From Clostridiales bacterium (GTDB lineage Bacteria; Bacillota; Clostridia; Tissierellales; Sedimentibacteraceae): a DNA stretch of 5,571 nucleotides. The translations under genes and the position numbers were made by a program. Below the pieces are notes generated by a model. The model was not told the DNA's origin, did no database searches, and was given only the letters and a program-made list of their open reading frames with translations. Positions within the stretch are counted from its first letter, which is position 1. Each line of letters begins with the position of its first letter. The stretch lies in assembly GCA_003497505.1 (NCBI GenBank), contig DNNV01000056.1, positions 2,506-8,076 on the forward strand, in the 5' to 3' direction. This document shows, piece by piece, positions 1 through 5,571 of this stretch.

Positions 1-2
1 AG

Positions 3-692
3 GTAGTACTGTCTTCCGCCAAGGCCAAAAGTATTGAAATTCAAAAGCAGGAATTAGAAAAGAAAAAAGAGGATTTGAGTAAGGTATTTATTAAAAGTCC
101 TATAGATGGCACAATTACCAGGGTCAATGTAAACTTAGGAAGGTATGCAAAGGACACTTCAAGTGAAAAGGCTATGTTTACTGTGGAAAACTTAGATAAG
201 CTTCAGATGAAGGTGTTCATAAGTGAATTCGATATAGGTAAAATTTCAGTAGGACAGGAAGTAGAAATCACTTCGGATGTAATGGGAAAAGATAAAACAG
301 CAGGCATTGTGTCAAGAATTTCTCCAACAGCGGAGCAAAAGGACAACAACACTATGGAGAGAGTCATACCCGTGGTGATAGATATAATTGAAAAGCCTGC
401 AAATCTCATTGCTGGTGTGAGCGCAACAGCAAAAATAAAGGTTGCTAGAGCGGAAAATATATTTGCCGTGTCACCGGGAATGCTTATAACAGATGAGGAA
501 AATCAAAATAAAATATTTACGCTGAATGGCGATAATACGGTGAAATCAGTAATCGTGGAGACTGGCCTTGAAACTGACCTGGAAATAGAAATCAGAAGCA
601 GCGAGCTTGCGGACGGTATGAAAGTCATTGCAAATCCCGATATGAGCTTTACTGACGGAATGACCGTAAGGCCAAATGACGCGGCAGAGTAG
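3..692 (+). CDS. MacA/HlyD-family efflux adaptor subunit, C-terminal part (5' truncated by window)
   Basis: This is the membrane-fusion (periplasmic-adaptor type) subunit of an ABC export system. In a Gram-positive cell it would be anchored in the membrane and extend outward from the permease. The frame is open from base 3, so the gene begins before the window. The first ATG/TTG/GTG-type codon in view (TTG at 75) lies inside a domain and is not the start. About 229 residues are visible. The first 25 or so are Lys/Glu/Gln-rich and look like the end of the coiled-coil hairpin. Next comes the second half of the lipoyl-like domain, with the hallmark SPIDGTIT followed by VNVNLG. Beta-barrel sequence follows (FISEFDIGKISVGQEVEI), then a membrane-proximal domain ending in DGMTVRP, as MacA-like proteins commonly do. 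The stop lies 3 bases before the ATPase gene. Family membership is firm, but the exported substrate cannot be read from the sequence. Confidence 0.9.
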   Translation, partial: VVLSSAKAKSIEIQKQELEKKKEDLSKVFIKSPIDGTITRVNVNLGRYAKDTSSEKAMFTVENLDKLQMKVFISEFDIGKISVGQEVEITSDVMGKDKTAGIVSRISPTAEQKDNNTMERVIPVVIDIIEKPANLIAGVSATAKIKVARAENIFAVSPGMLITDEENQNKIFTLNGDNTVKSVIVETGLETDLEIEIRSSELADGMKVIANPDMSFTDGMTVRPNDAAE

Positions 693-701
693 GATATGAT
701 T

Positions 702-1409
702 ATGAGTAACGTAATAAGTATAAAAGATTTAAACAAGACATATAAAAACGGTTCTGTTGAGGTTCATGCATTGAAGGATGTAAATCTCGAAATACAGCAC
801 GGTGAATTCATTGCAGTCATGGGGCAATCAGGCTCTGGAAAGTCAACTCTTATGAACATATTGGGCTGTCTTGACAGACCAACCTCAGGAGAATACCTTT
901 TGGAAGGAATCAATATAAAGGACCAGAGCCAGGATGAGCTCTCTCTTATCAGAAACAAAAAAATCGGCTTTGTTTTCCAGGCATTTAATCTTATTCCGCG
1001 CACCGATGTTTTGCGGAATGTGGAGCTTCCAATGATATATGCCAAGCAAAAAACATCCTACAGGAGAGCTCGTGCAATTGAGCTTTTAGAAAAGGTAGGA
1101 TTAGGAGAAAGGATACACCATCTTCCCAACGAGCTGTCGGGAGGGCAGAAGCAGAGAGTTGCCATAGCGAGAGCACTTGCAAACAATCCTCCTATTATTT
1201 TAGCGGACGAGCCGACAGGTAATCTGGATACTCAATCTTCGGATGAAATAATGGAAATATTCAGGGATCTGAACAAGGAAGGAAGCAGCATTATACTGGT
1301 AACTCATGAGCCAGAAATTGCAGAATATGCGGACAGGGTCATAGTGTTTCGCGACGGCAGGCTCATAGAAGACAGAAGGAAAGAGGGTGTTTCAAAATTA
1401 TTTGGTTAG
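702..1409 (+). CDS. ABC transporter ATP-binding protein, MacB/LolD class
   Basis: This is the nucleotide-binding subunit that drives the neighbouring MacB-type permease. All ABC motifs are intact, numbered from an upstream ATG at 696: Walker [10 protein letters not shown] (43-51), Q-loop Gln95 in VFQAFNLIP, signature LSGGQ (147-151), Walker B IILADEP (167-173), D-loop NLD (176-178) and H-loop His204. The segment [17 protein letters not shown] around 53-65 and the short C-terminus are typical of the LolD/MacB/FtsE group. I prefer the ATG at 702 (235 residues, [10 protein letters not shown]) over the ATG at 696. The only Shine-Dalgarno-like AGGA (691-694) lies 7 bases before 702 but just 1 base before 696. 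The gene follows the adaptor directly, and its 3' end probably overlaps the translation start of the permease. The ATPase ends at its normal family length, so it is not a broken fusion. Confidence 0.95.
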   Translation: MSNVISIKDLNKTYKNGSVEVHALKDVNLEIQHGEFIAVMGQSGSGKSTLMNILGCLDRPTSGEYLLEGINIKDQSQDELSLIRNKKIGFVFQAFNLIPRTDVLRNVELPMIYAKQKTSYRRARAIELLEKVGLGERIHHLPNELSGGQKQRVAIARALANNPPIILADEPTGNLDTQSSDEIMEIFRDLNKEGSSIILVTHEPEIAEYADRVIVFRDGRLIEDRRKEGVSKLFG

Positions 1410-2605
1410 AAAATATTAAGATAGCATTTCAGTCTATTTTATCGAATAAAATGCGCTCGCTCCTTACGATGCTGGGAATAATAATAGGTATCAGCTCTGT
1501 TATTGCAATAGTTTCAATAGGGGACAGCATGAAGGGCGTCATGGATAATCTGTATGCCGATGTGGGTAAAAACCGCGCCGTCATGTATGTGGGCAATATC
1601 GATGATATGAGGTCTACAGACTTCTTTTATCAGGATGATCTGGATATTATAAAGGATAGAATGGGAGAAAAAATATCATACATAGTGCCGTCAGAAAGCG
1701 TGAGAAGTGATGTAACGTTGGGGAAAAAGTCAATAAAGCTAAACATGGCATGCGTTGACAGCGGATATGAAAATGTTCAGAAAGTCAAGATGCTTTATGG
1801 CAGAATGATTAACAAGAGCGATGTTGAAAGAAGAGCTAAGATTGTAGTTCTGGAACAAAATGCCGCAATTAAGCTTTTCGGCAAGGAAAATGCAGTTGGT
1901 CAATACATAAGAGTCAAAATAGACAACAACATTGAGGACCTGCTCATTACAGGCGTGTATAAAAATGAAATCTCACCTTTCTTAGCAATGATGCAGGGAC
2001 AGAGTATGTATGAGGAAAGCTATATACCATATACTATGCCTTATTCATCCGACTATGCTCATTATGCCTTGGATATATTCATAAGTGAAAAGTATTCGGT
2101 GAGTTCTGTGCTGGATGAAGTTGGTTCACTTGTTGCCAAGCTGAAAAACAGGCAGCCTGAAAACTACTATTTATATAGTGCGGAGGCAGAGCAGACATCG
2201 ATAAATGCCGTGCTCGGCGGATTGTCTCTGGCGGTTGCCGCAATAGCAGCAATATCTCTGCTTGTTGGAGGCATAGGCATTATGAATATCATGCTTGTTT
2301 CAGTTACGGAAAGAACCAGAGAGATAGGCATTAAAAAATCTCTTGGGGCAAGGACAAAGGACGTATTGTTTCAGTTCCTTATAGAATCTGCAACTCTTTC
2401 TGCCATAGGAGGAATTGTGGGAACCGCCTGCGGAATAGGTCTTGTTACACTGGGAAGCCTTTTTATACCCATACCGGTGGTAATAAACCCTGCCTCAATT
2501 ATGATTGCTGTTGTTTTCTCGATGATTATTGGAGTGTTTTTCGGGTATTATCCTGCTAAGAAGGCAGCGAAATCTGATCCGATTGATGCCTTAAGGTACG
2601 AATAA
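1397..2605 (+). CDS. MacB-type ABC transporter permease (MacB_PCD + FtsX domains), start non-canonical
   Basis: This is the membrane subunit of the adaptor/ATPase exporter. It has the MacB layout. TM1 (LLTMLGIIIGISSVIAIVSI) leads into a large extracellular MacB core domain of about 220 residues. A C-terminal FtsX domain with three membrane segments follows, near residues 256-283, 311-337 and 347-366 counted from the ATG at 1451. The cytoplasmic loop carries the hallmark ERTREIGIKKSLGA (287-300), and the protein ends SDPIDALRYE. The first canonical start, ATG 1451, has no ribosome binding site. It would also remove the amphipathic helix ([16 protein letters not shown]) that usually precedes TM1 in this family. 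That helix is encoded just upstream in the same open frame, which has no ATG, GTG or TTG. I therefore place the start near ATT 1397 or 1400, giving about 402 residues, behind the purine-rich stretch AAGAGGGTG at 1381-1389. A one-base indel after a GTG at 1387 is an alternative. The function is certain; the start is not. Confidence 0.88.
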   Translation: MIWLENIKIAFQSILSNKMRSLLTMLGIIIGISSVIAIVSIGDSMKGVMDNLYADVGKNRAVMYVGNIDDMRSTDFFYQDDLDIIKDRMGEKISYIVPSESVRSDVTLGKKSIKLNMACVDSGYENVQKVKMLYGRMINKSDVERRAKIVVLEQNAAIKLFGKENAVGQYIRVKIDNNIEDLLITGVYKNEISPFLAMMQGQSMYEESYIPYTMPYSSDYAHYALDIFISEKYSVSSVLDEVGSLVAKLKNRQPENYYLYSAEAEQTSINAVLGGLSLAVAAIAAISLLVGGIGIMNIMLVSVTERTREIGIKKSLGARTKDVLFQFLIESATLSAIGGIVGTACGIGLVTLGSLFIPIPVVINPASIMIAVVFSMIIGVFFGYYPAKKAAKSDPIDALRYE

Positions 2606-2628
2606 TCATAAGACCTGGAGAAGAAACA

Positions 2629-3045
2629 ATGAAATTTACAGGAATGGTAGAAAAGAAAAGAGGAAGCGTGGCTGTAATTTTGGTAAAAAAGGTGCTGCCC
2701 TGCGGAGACAGTTGCAGAAGCTGCTCGGTGGGGTGCAAATTTTACAGTATGCATATTCAGACAGAAGTTGCAGACGATATAAATGAGGGAGATTATGTCA
2801 GCGTAGAACAAAAATCTGAGGTTGCGGACAACAGTGGCATCACCCGCTATGTTATATCGGCGGCGATGATTGCACTATCGGTGCTTCTTGTGCAGCTAAT
2901 CCCTCAGGTGCGAAACAGCAGCTCAATTTTGGCATCGGCAATGTTAATATCTGCGATAGCTTCACACTATGTGCAGAAGTATTGCGACAAAATTTCCATG
3001 AAAAAGAATGCGGAAAATTTTATTGTAGGAAAAAAGCTGAATTAA
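2629..3045 (+). CDS. RseC/MucC-like (SoxR-reducing system) small membrane protein
   Basis: This is a 138-residue protein with the RseC-family layout. A short N-terminal beta-rich domain contains a cysteine cluster at residues 25, 29, 32 and 36 (CGDSCRSCSVGC). Two membrane helices follow at about 73-92 and 97-115, with a short basic tail holding a fifth cysteine at 119. RseC proteins are known from the SoxR-reducing/Rsx-Rnf context. The biochemical role of the family is poorly defined, and the cysteines may bind a metal or act as redox thiols. GGAG at 2617-2620 sits 8 bases before the ATG. The gene follows the permease stop by 23 bases and precedes the sirtuin by 17 bases, so co-transcription is likely. 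No Rnf/Rsx or ApbE gene is in view. Family assignment rests on layout and cysteines rather than a catalytic motif, hence moderate confidence. Confidence 0.75.
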   Translation: MKFTGMVEKKRGSVAVILVKKVLPCGDSCRSCSVGCKFYSMHIQTEVADDINEGDYVSVEQKSEVADNSGITRYVISAAMIALSVLLVQLIPQVRNSSSILASAMLISAIASHYVQKYCDKISMKKNAENFIVGKKLN

Positions 3046-3062
3046 AGCTTTGGAGGTGTAAA

Positions 3063-3779
3063 ATGCTTTCAGGACTTCAGGATATTTTAGACAACAGCAG
3101 CAACATAGTATTTTTCGGAGGAGCGGGAGTTTCCACGGAGAGTGGTATTCCTGATTTCAGGAGTGTTGACGGACTGTATAATGAAAAATACAAATATCCG
3201 CCGGAGACAATAATCTCCCGTAGCTTCTTTGAAAATAATACAGCAGAATTTTATCAGTTTTATAAAAGTAAAATGATTTTTTTAGATGCAAAGCCGAACA
3301 TAACCCATAAAAAACTGACTGAGCTTGAGCATGCGGGAAAGCTAAAAGCTGTCATAACACAGAATATTGACGGGCTCCACCAGCAGGCAGGAAGCAGGAA
3401 TGTGCTGGAGCTCCACGGTTCTGTTCACCGAAATTACTGCATGAATTGCGGGAAATTTTATGATGTGGATTTTATAGTTAACAGCAGCGGTGTTCCAAAA
3501 TGTGAATGTGGAGGAATCATCAAGCCGGATGTTGTCCTTTATGAGGAAACGCTGAATGAAGAAATATTGGATAAATCTGTTGAATACATAAAAAATGCGG
3601 ATGTGCTGATTATCGGCGGAACGTCGCTGGCGGTGTATCCGGCGGCAGGACTTGTTAATTACTACAAGGGAAGCAAGCTTATATTAATTAACAAATCTGC
3701 AATCTCAGCCAACAAAATAGCAAACATGGTCATAAATGCAAGCATAGGCAGTGTCTTTGAAAAGCTTAAGATAAACTGA
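3063..3779 (+). CDS. Sir2-family NAD-dependent protein deacylase (sirtuin)
   Basis: This enzyme removes acyl groups from protein lysines, consuming NAD+ and yielding nicotinamide and O-acyl-ADP-ribose. It is 238 residues and cytosolic. The NAD-binding signature GAGVSTESGIPDFRS spans 20-34, TQNIDGLH spans 99-106, and the catalytic histidine is His118 in LELHGS. A structural zinc site is formed by Cys126, Cys129, Cys147 and Cys149. GTSLAVYPAA (186-195) completes the Rossmann part. The Tyr-x-x-Arg pair that marks SIRT5/CobB-type desuccinylases appears as Tyr64-x-x-Tyr67, so the arginine is missing. A preference for acetyl or other uncharged acyl groups is therefore inferred. The ATG at 3063 is chosen because a strong GGAGGTG (3052-3058) lies 4 bases before it. 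The frame is open further upstream, but that stretch overlaps the preceding gene and has no sirtuin content. It is the last gene of the packed row. Confidence 0.95.
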   Translation: MLSGLQDILDNSSNIVFFGGAGVSTESGIPDFRSVDGLYNEKYKYPPETIISRSFFENNTAEFYQFYKSKMIFLDAKPNITHKKLTELEHAGKLKAVITQNIDGLHQQAGSRNVLELHGSVHRNYCMNCGKFYDVDFIVNSSGVPKCECGGIIKPDVVLYEETLNEEILDKSVEYIKNADVLIIGGTSLAVYPAAGLVNYYKGSKLILINKSAISANKIANMVINASIGSVFEKLKIN

Positions 3780-3787
3780 TGCTGATG

Positions 3788-3804
3788 TATATGCATTGCA
3801 TATA
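3788..3804. repeat. Inverted repeat 1 upstream of mgsA (8-bp arms, 1-base centre)
   Basis: A perfect dyad with arms TATATGCA and TGCATATA around a single T lies 9 bases after the sirtuin stop. With a one-base centre it cannot fold well as a short RNA hairpin and looks more like a protein-binding operator. TTGCAT (3796-3801) inside it could serve as a -35 element, but the matching -10 candidate CATATT (3820-3825) is weak. The function is inferred only. Confidence 0.4.
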
Positions 3805-3805
3805 T

Positions 3806-3821
3806 TGCCGCACATGCGGCA
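3806..3821. repeat. Inverted repeat 2 / GC-rich hairpin upstream of mgsA
   Basis: TGCCGC and GCGGCA form a perfect 6-bp stem around the 4-base loop ACAT. With a bulged T it could extend by three A-T pairs. No T-run follows, so it is not a standard rho-independent terminator. Its position only 1 base after inverted repeat 1, in the gap before mgsA, suggests a regulatory site, an RNA processing stem or a weak attenuator. Confidence 0.4.
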
Positions 3822-3874
3822 TATTAAGGCGGAACTGAATTTTAAAATATACGAAGATACAAAGGAAGATGAAT

Positions 3875-4285
3875 ATGCTGTTTAAAGATATAGGAAAACA
3901 AAAGTATATTGCGCTGATAGCGCATGACAATAAAAAACCTGAATTAATCAACTGGGTCAAAAAAAACAGAGAAGAGCTTTCAAAGCATATTCTCTGCGGT
4001 ACCGGCACAACATCCAGAATGATTGCCGAAGAAACATCACTTCTTGTGAGCTCATACAAGAGCGGTCCCCTGGGAGGAGATCAGCAGATAGGAGCGGCAA
4101 TAGTTGACGGAAAAATCGATTTTATGATTTTTTTCTGGGACCCATTATCATCCCAGCCCCACGACCCCGACGTCAAGGCTCTGCTGAGAATCGCGGTCTT
4201 ATACGACATACCTGTTGCAATGAATGTTTCAACTGCAGACTTTTTAATCAATTCAAGCTACATGGACGAGGAATACGTGAGGTAA
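3875..4285 (+). CDS. mgsA: Methylglyoxal synthase
   Basis: This enzyme converts dihydroxyacetone phosphate to methylglyoxal and phosphate. It is a cytosolic bypass of lower glycolysis that relieves sugar-phosphate build-up. Numbered from an upstream ATG at 3869, the residues match the E. coli enzyme: His19 in ALIAHD, Lys23, the phosphate-binding GTGTT (44-48), [11 protein letters not shown] with Ser65-Gly66 and catalytic Asp71, and [17 protein letters not shown] carries His98 and Asp101. TADFLI lies near the C-terminus. The glycine after the Thr-Thr pair in ATGTTG is Ser49 here. I prefer the ATG at 3875 (136 residues, MLFKDIGK), because GGAAG (3864-3868) sits 6 bases before it but directly abuts the ATG at 3869. 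The protein lacks the extended C-terminal tail of E. coli MgsA, like other short family members. It lies 95 bases after the sirtuin and may have its own promoter. Confidence 0.96.
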   Translation: MLFKDIGKQKYIALIAHDNKKPELINWVKKNREELSKHILCGTGTTSRMIAEETSLLVSSYKSGPLGGDQQIGAAIVDGKIDFMIFFWDPLSSQPHDPDVKALLRIAVLYDIPVAMNVSTADFLINSSYMDEEYVR

Positions 4286-4297
4286 TCCTCGTTTTTT
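4267..4297 (+). terminator. Rho-independent terminator of mgsA
   Basis: CGAGGA (4267-4272) and TCCTCG (4286-4291) form a perfect 6-bp stem around a 13-base loop and are followed at once by six T residues (4292-4297). The 5' arm is the last coding part of mgsA, and the stop codon sits in the loop. The T-run overlaps the stop codon of the convergent minus-strand gene. Read on the minus strand, no T-run follows the stem, so termination is expected mainly in the plus direction. Confidence 0.7.
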
Positions 4298-4532
4298 AAT
4301 CCACAGATTTTTTCTCCTCAATATAATCCTCTAGGTCCTTCAGAGTTTTGAAGGTGTGGACGTCCTCGTCGTGAATGGTTATTTTAAAATGTTTCTCACA
4401 TTCAATTATGAGCTTTGCGGTGCTGATTGCATCTATTCCCCAGTCGGGTGCAAGCTCTGTTTCAGGGGTTATATCCTCGGGGTCTGCATAGATGACCTCA
4501 GCAAGTATTTTTTTAAGCTTGTTAAAAATCAA
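4296..4532 (-). CDS. Acyl-carrier-protein-like protein lacking the phosphopantetheine serine
   Basis: This is a small acidic helical protein of 78 residues from TTG, or 80 from the ATG at 4538, with the ACP fold signature. Helix I is IFNKLKKILAEVI, followed by the loop DPEDITPETELAPDWGID. Helix II is AISTAKLIIECEKHF, and ITIHDEDVHTFKTLKDLEDYIEE gives helices III and IV. In normal ACPs the start of helix II reads Asp-Ser-Leu, and the serine carries 4'-phosphopantetheine. Here it reads Asp36-Ala37-Ile38 (codon GCA, ATG numbering), so the protein should stay in the apo form. A serine does occur two positions later (Ser39), but outside the consensus. I prefer the TTG at 4532-4530. An AAGGAGG (4546-4540) lies 7 bases before it but only 1 base before the ATG, and MIFNK resembles normal ACP starts. 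The gene overlaps the helicase stop by 4 bases, which suggests translational coupling. A binding or adaptor role is inferred. Confidence 0.82.
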   Translation of the reverse strand: MIFNKLKKILAEVIYADPEDITPETELAPDWGIDAISTAKLIIECEKHFKITIHDEDVHTFKTLKDLEDYIEEKKSVD

Positions 4533-5571
4533 TTCCATACCTCCTTAGCTCCTTCGATTTTCTGCAGCAGTGGGCTCATTTCGCCTGTGTGGAACAGCCT
4601 CAGTCTGTGCAGCGCTCGGGTGGATGCGATATACATAAGATTTTTATCCTCCGCTGAGCTATAATGAACAGCATCTGCATCACAAACCAGAACCGAATCA
4701 AATTCCAGTCCCTTTGACATATATATGGGTATGATAAATGTTCCGGTAAGCTCCTCCTTGTTTTCTCCCTTTATTAGCTGTATATCAATTTTGCTCTTCA
4801 ATCGTTTATAAAGTGCGAGAGAGTCCCGCGCATTCTTGCATATCAAGCCTATGGAACCGAATTCCTTTTCTCTGCAGAGCATGATTTCCTCTATTATCAT
4901 ATTATCCAGAGATTCTTCGTTTTCTGCGGAGCAAATAACGGGAAAGTCTCCTTCTCTGCTGAAGCTTTTCAGCTCAAAGGAACCGTCAAGAAATCTTGTA
5001 CTGAATTCCAATATTTCTTTTGTGCAGCGGAAGCTTTTATCCATTGTTATCAGTGTGGAGTTCTTCTTGTTGAGAATCGTTTCTATCTGTTCATACAAGG
5101 ATAAATTCTCCTGTTTTGCAATGGTTTGATTGATATCTCCCAGCACGCTGAAGCGCGACCAGGGAAATAAAAGGTTCAGTATTTCAAAATGGATGGGGTA
5201 GTAATCCTGAACCTCATCGATTACAACATGCCTTATGCTGTCATCGTCGGGTCTGCCGTATATTTTCAGATGCAGAAAAGCGAGAGATAGGGCATCTTCG
5301 TATTGCAGGAAGTCATCATGGAGATTTACAAGTGTAAAATCTAAAATTTGACTGATGCATCCGGGAAGCTCAAGGCCTTTTGACAGACTGTAAAAATAGT
5401 CCTTGTTGCCGAAAAGCTTTTTGTACAGTTCCACCAAACTTAATTCCGTAAATTTCCGCACTTCTTTAATGAGCGTGGTGCTCTCATGGATGGACAGCAT
5501 TCGCGCAGCTTCTTCAACTTCAAATTTATGTGTCGGGTTTCCGGAAACAAAATTCTCTAATTTTTTTATTA
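4529..5571 (-). CDS. HelD-like superfamily 1 helicase / RNA polymerase recycling motor, C-terminal part (5' truncated by window)
   Basis: This is the C-terminal half of a UvrD/HelD-type ATPase. HelD proteins enter RNA polymerase and release it from nucleic acid. The frame is open to the window edge, giving about 346 visible residues. The ATG at 5500 is internal, since HelD proteins are roughly twice this length. Motifs, numbered from that ATG: motif II HVVIDEVQDY (91-100), motif III VLGDINQTI (119-127), motif IV DKSFRCTKEI (154-163), motif V IPIYMSKGLEFDSVLV (257-272), and motif VI NLMYIASTRALHRLRLF (287-303) with the arginine finger, then SPLL. The wording of motifs II to VI matches HelD better than PcrA or UvrD. 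The N-terminal coiled coil and Walker A that would prove this lie outside the window. The gene runs into the ACP-like gene through a TTGA overlap. Confidence 0.82.
   Translation of the reverse strand, partial: IKKLENFVSGNPTHKFEVEEAARMLSIHESTTLIKEVRKFTELSLVELYKKLFGNKDYFYSLSKGLELPGCISQILDFTLVNLHDDFLQYEDALSLAFLHLKIYGRPDDDSIRHVVIDEVQDYYPIHFEILNLLFPWSRFSVLGDINQTIAKQENLSLYEQIETILNKKNSTLITMDKSFRCTKEILEFSTRFLDGSFELKSFSREGDFPVICSAENEESLDNMIIEEIMLCREKEFGSIGLICKNARDSLALYKRLKSKIDIQLIKGENKEELTGTFIIPIYMSKGLEFDSVLVCDADAVHYSSAEDKNLMYIASTRALHRLRLFHTGEMSPLLQKIEGAKEVWN
4540..4546 (-). promoter_or_regulatory. Strong Shine-Dalgarno that decides the start of the ACP-like gene
   Basis: Read on the minus strand, AAGGAGG lies inside the last codons of the helicase gene. 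Its distance is 7 bases to the TTG (4532-4530) and 1 base to the ATG (4538-4536), so only the TTG has normal spacing. The TTG shares bases with the helicase stop TGA (4531-4529). Confidence 0.65.

Noticed and set aside
75..77. TTG as the start of the adaptor gene
   Set aside because: The frame is open to the window edge and encodes coiled-coil sequence upstream; the TTG falls just before the lipoyl-like half-motif.
764..1182. Minus-strand open frames inside the ABC ATPase gene
   Set aside because: They lie wholly within a fully conserved ATPase and show no family features.
1394..1400. Classical heptameric -1 slippery site between ATPase and permease
   Set aside because: A-AAA-TTA does not satisfy the X-XXY-YYZ rule, and no clear downstream structure is seen; kept only as one of several explanations for the missing start.
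2548..2811. Minus-strand open frames across the permease/RseC-like junction
   Set aside because: They are antisense to two supported genes and have no ribosome binding site or motif support.
2982..3062. N-terminal extension of the sirtuin frame starting at an ATG at 2982
   Set aside because: It overlaps the RseC-like gene in another frame, has no sirtuin sequence, and a strong GGAGGTG precedes the ATG at 3063.
3806..3835. Rho-independent terminator after the sirtuin gene
   Set aside because: The hairpin is good, but the following bases (TATTAAGGCGG) contain no T-run.
4356..4664. Plus-strand open frame opposite the ACP-like and helicase genes
   Set aside because: It is a shadow of two strongly supported minus-strand genes, has no ribosome binding site and no recognisable motif.

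Overview
The window looks like a chromosomal segment of a low-to-mid GC Gram-positive anaerobe, probably a member of the Clostridia. The evidence is the frequent use of ATA, AGA and AGG codons, strong AGGAGG-type ribosome binding sites, and gene families typical of that group. The species cannot be named from the sequence. There are no rRNA or tRNA genes, insertion sequences, CRISPR arrays or phage genes, and every interval longer than 100 bases is coding.

Positions 1-3779 (plus strand) hold a tightly packed gene row: the C-terminal part of a MacA/HlyD-type efflux adaptor, a LolD/MacB-class ABC ATPase, a MacB-type FtsX-domain permease, a small RseC-like membrane protein with a cysteine cluster, and a zinc-binding sirtuin deacylase. 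The gaps are 3 to 24 bases or overlaps, so this is probably one operon. The first three genes form a tripartite-style export machine. The RseC-like protein and the sirtuin are likely co-transcribed passengers linked to redox and NAD.

Positions 3780-3874 form a 95-base gap with two perfect inverted repeats. Methylglyoxal synthase (mgsA) follows and ends in a rho-independent terminator whose stem overlaps its stop codon.

Positions 4296-5571 (minus strand, convergent) hold the C-terminal part of a HelD-like superfamily 1 helicase. It is followed through a 4-base TTGA stop/start overlap by a small acyl-carrier-protein-like gene. That protein keeps the ACP fold signature but has alanine where the phosphopantetheine-bearing serine should be.

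The observations most worth checking are the serine-less ACP coupled to the helicase, the missing canonical start codon of the permease, and the paired dyads upstream of mgsA.
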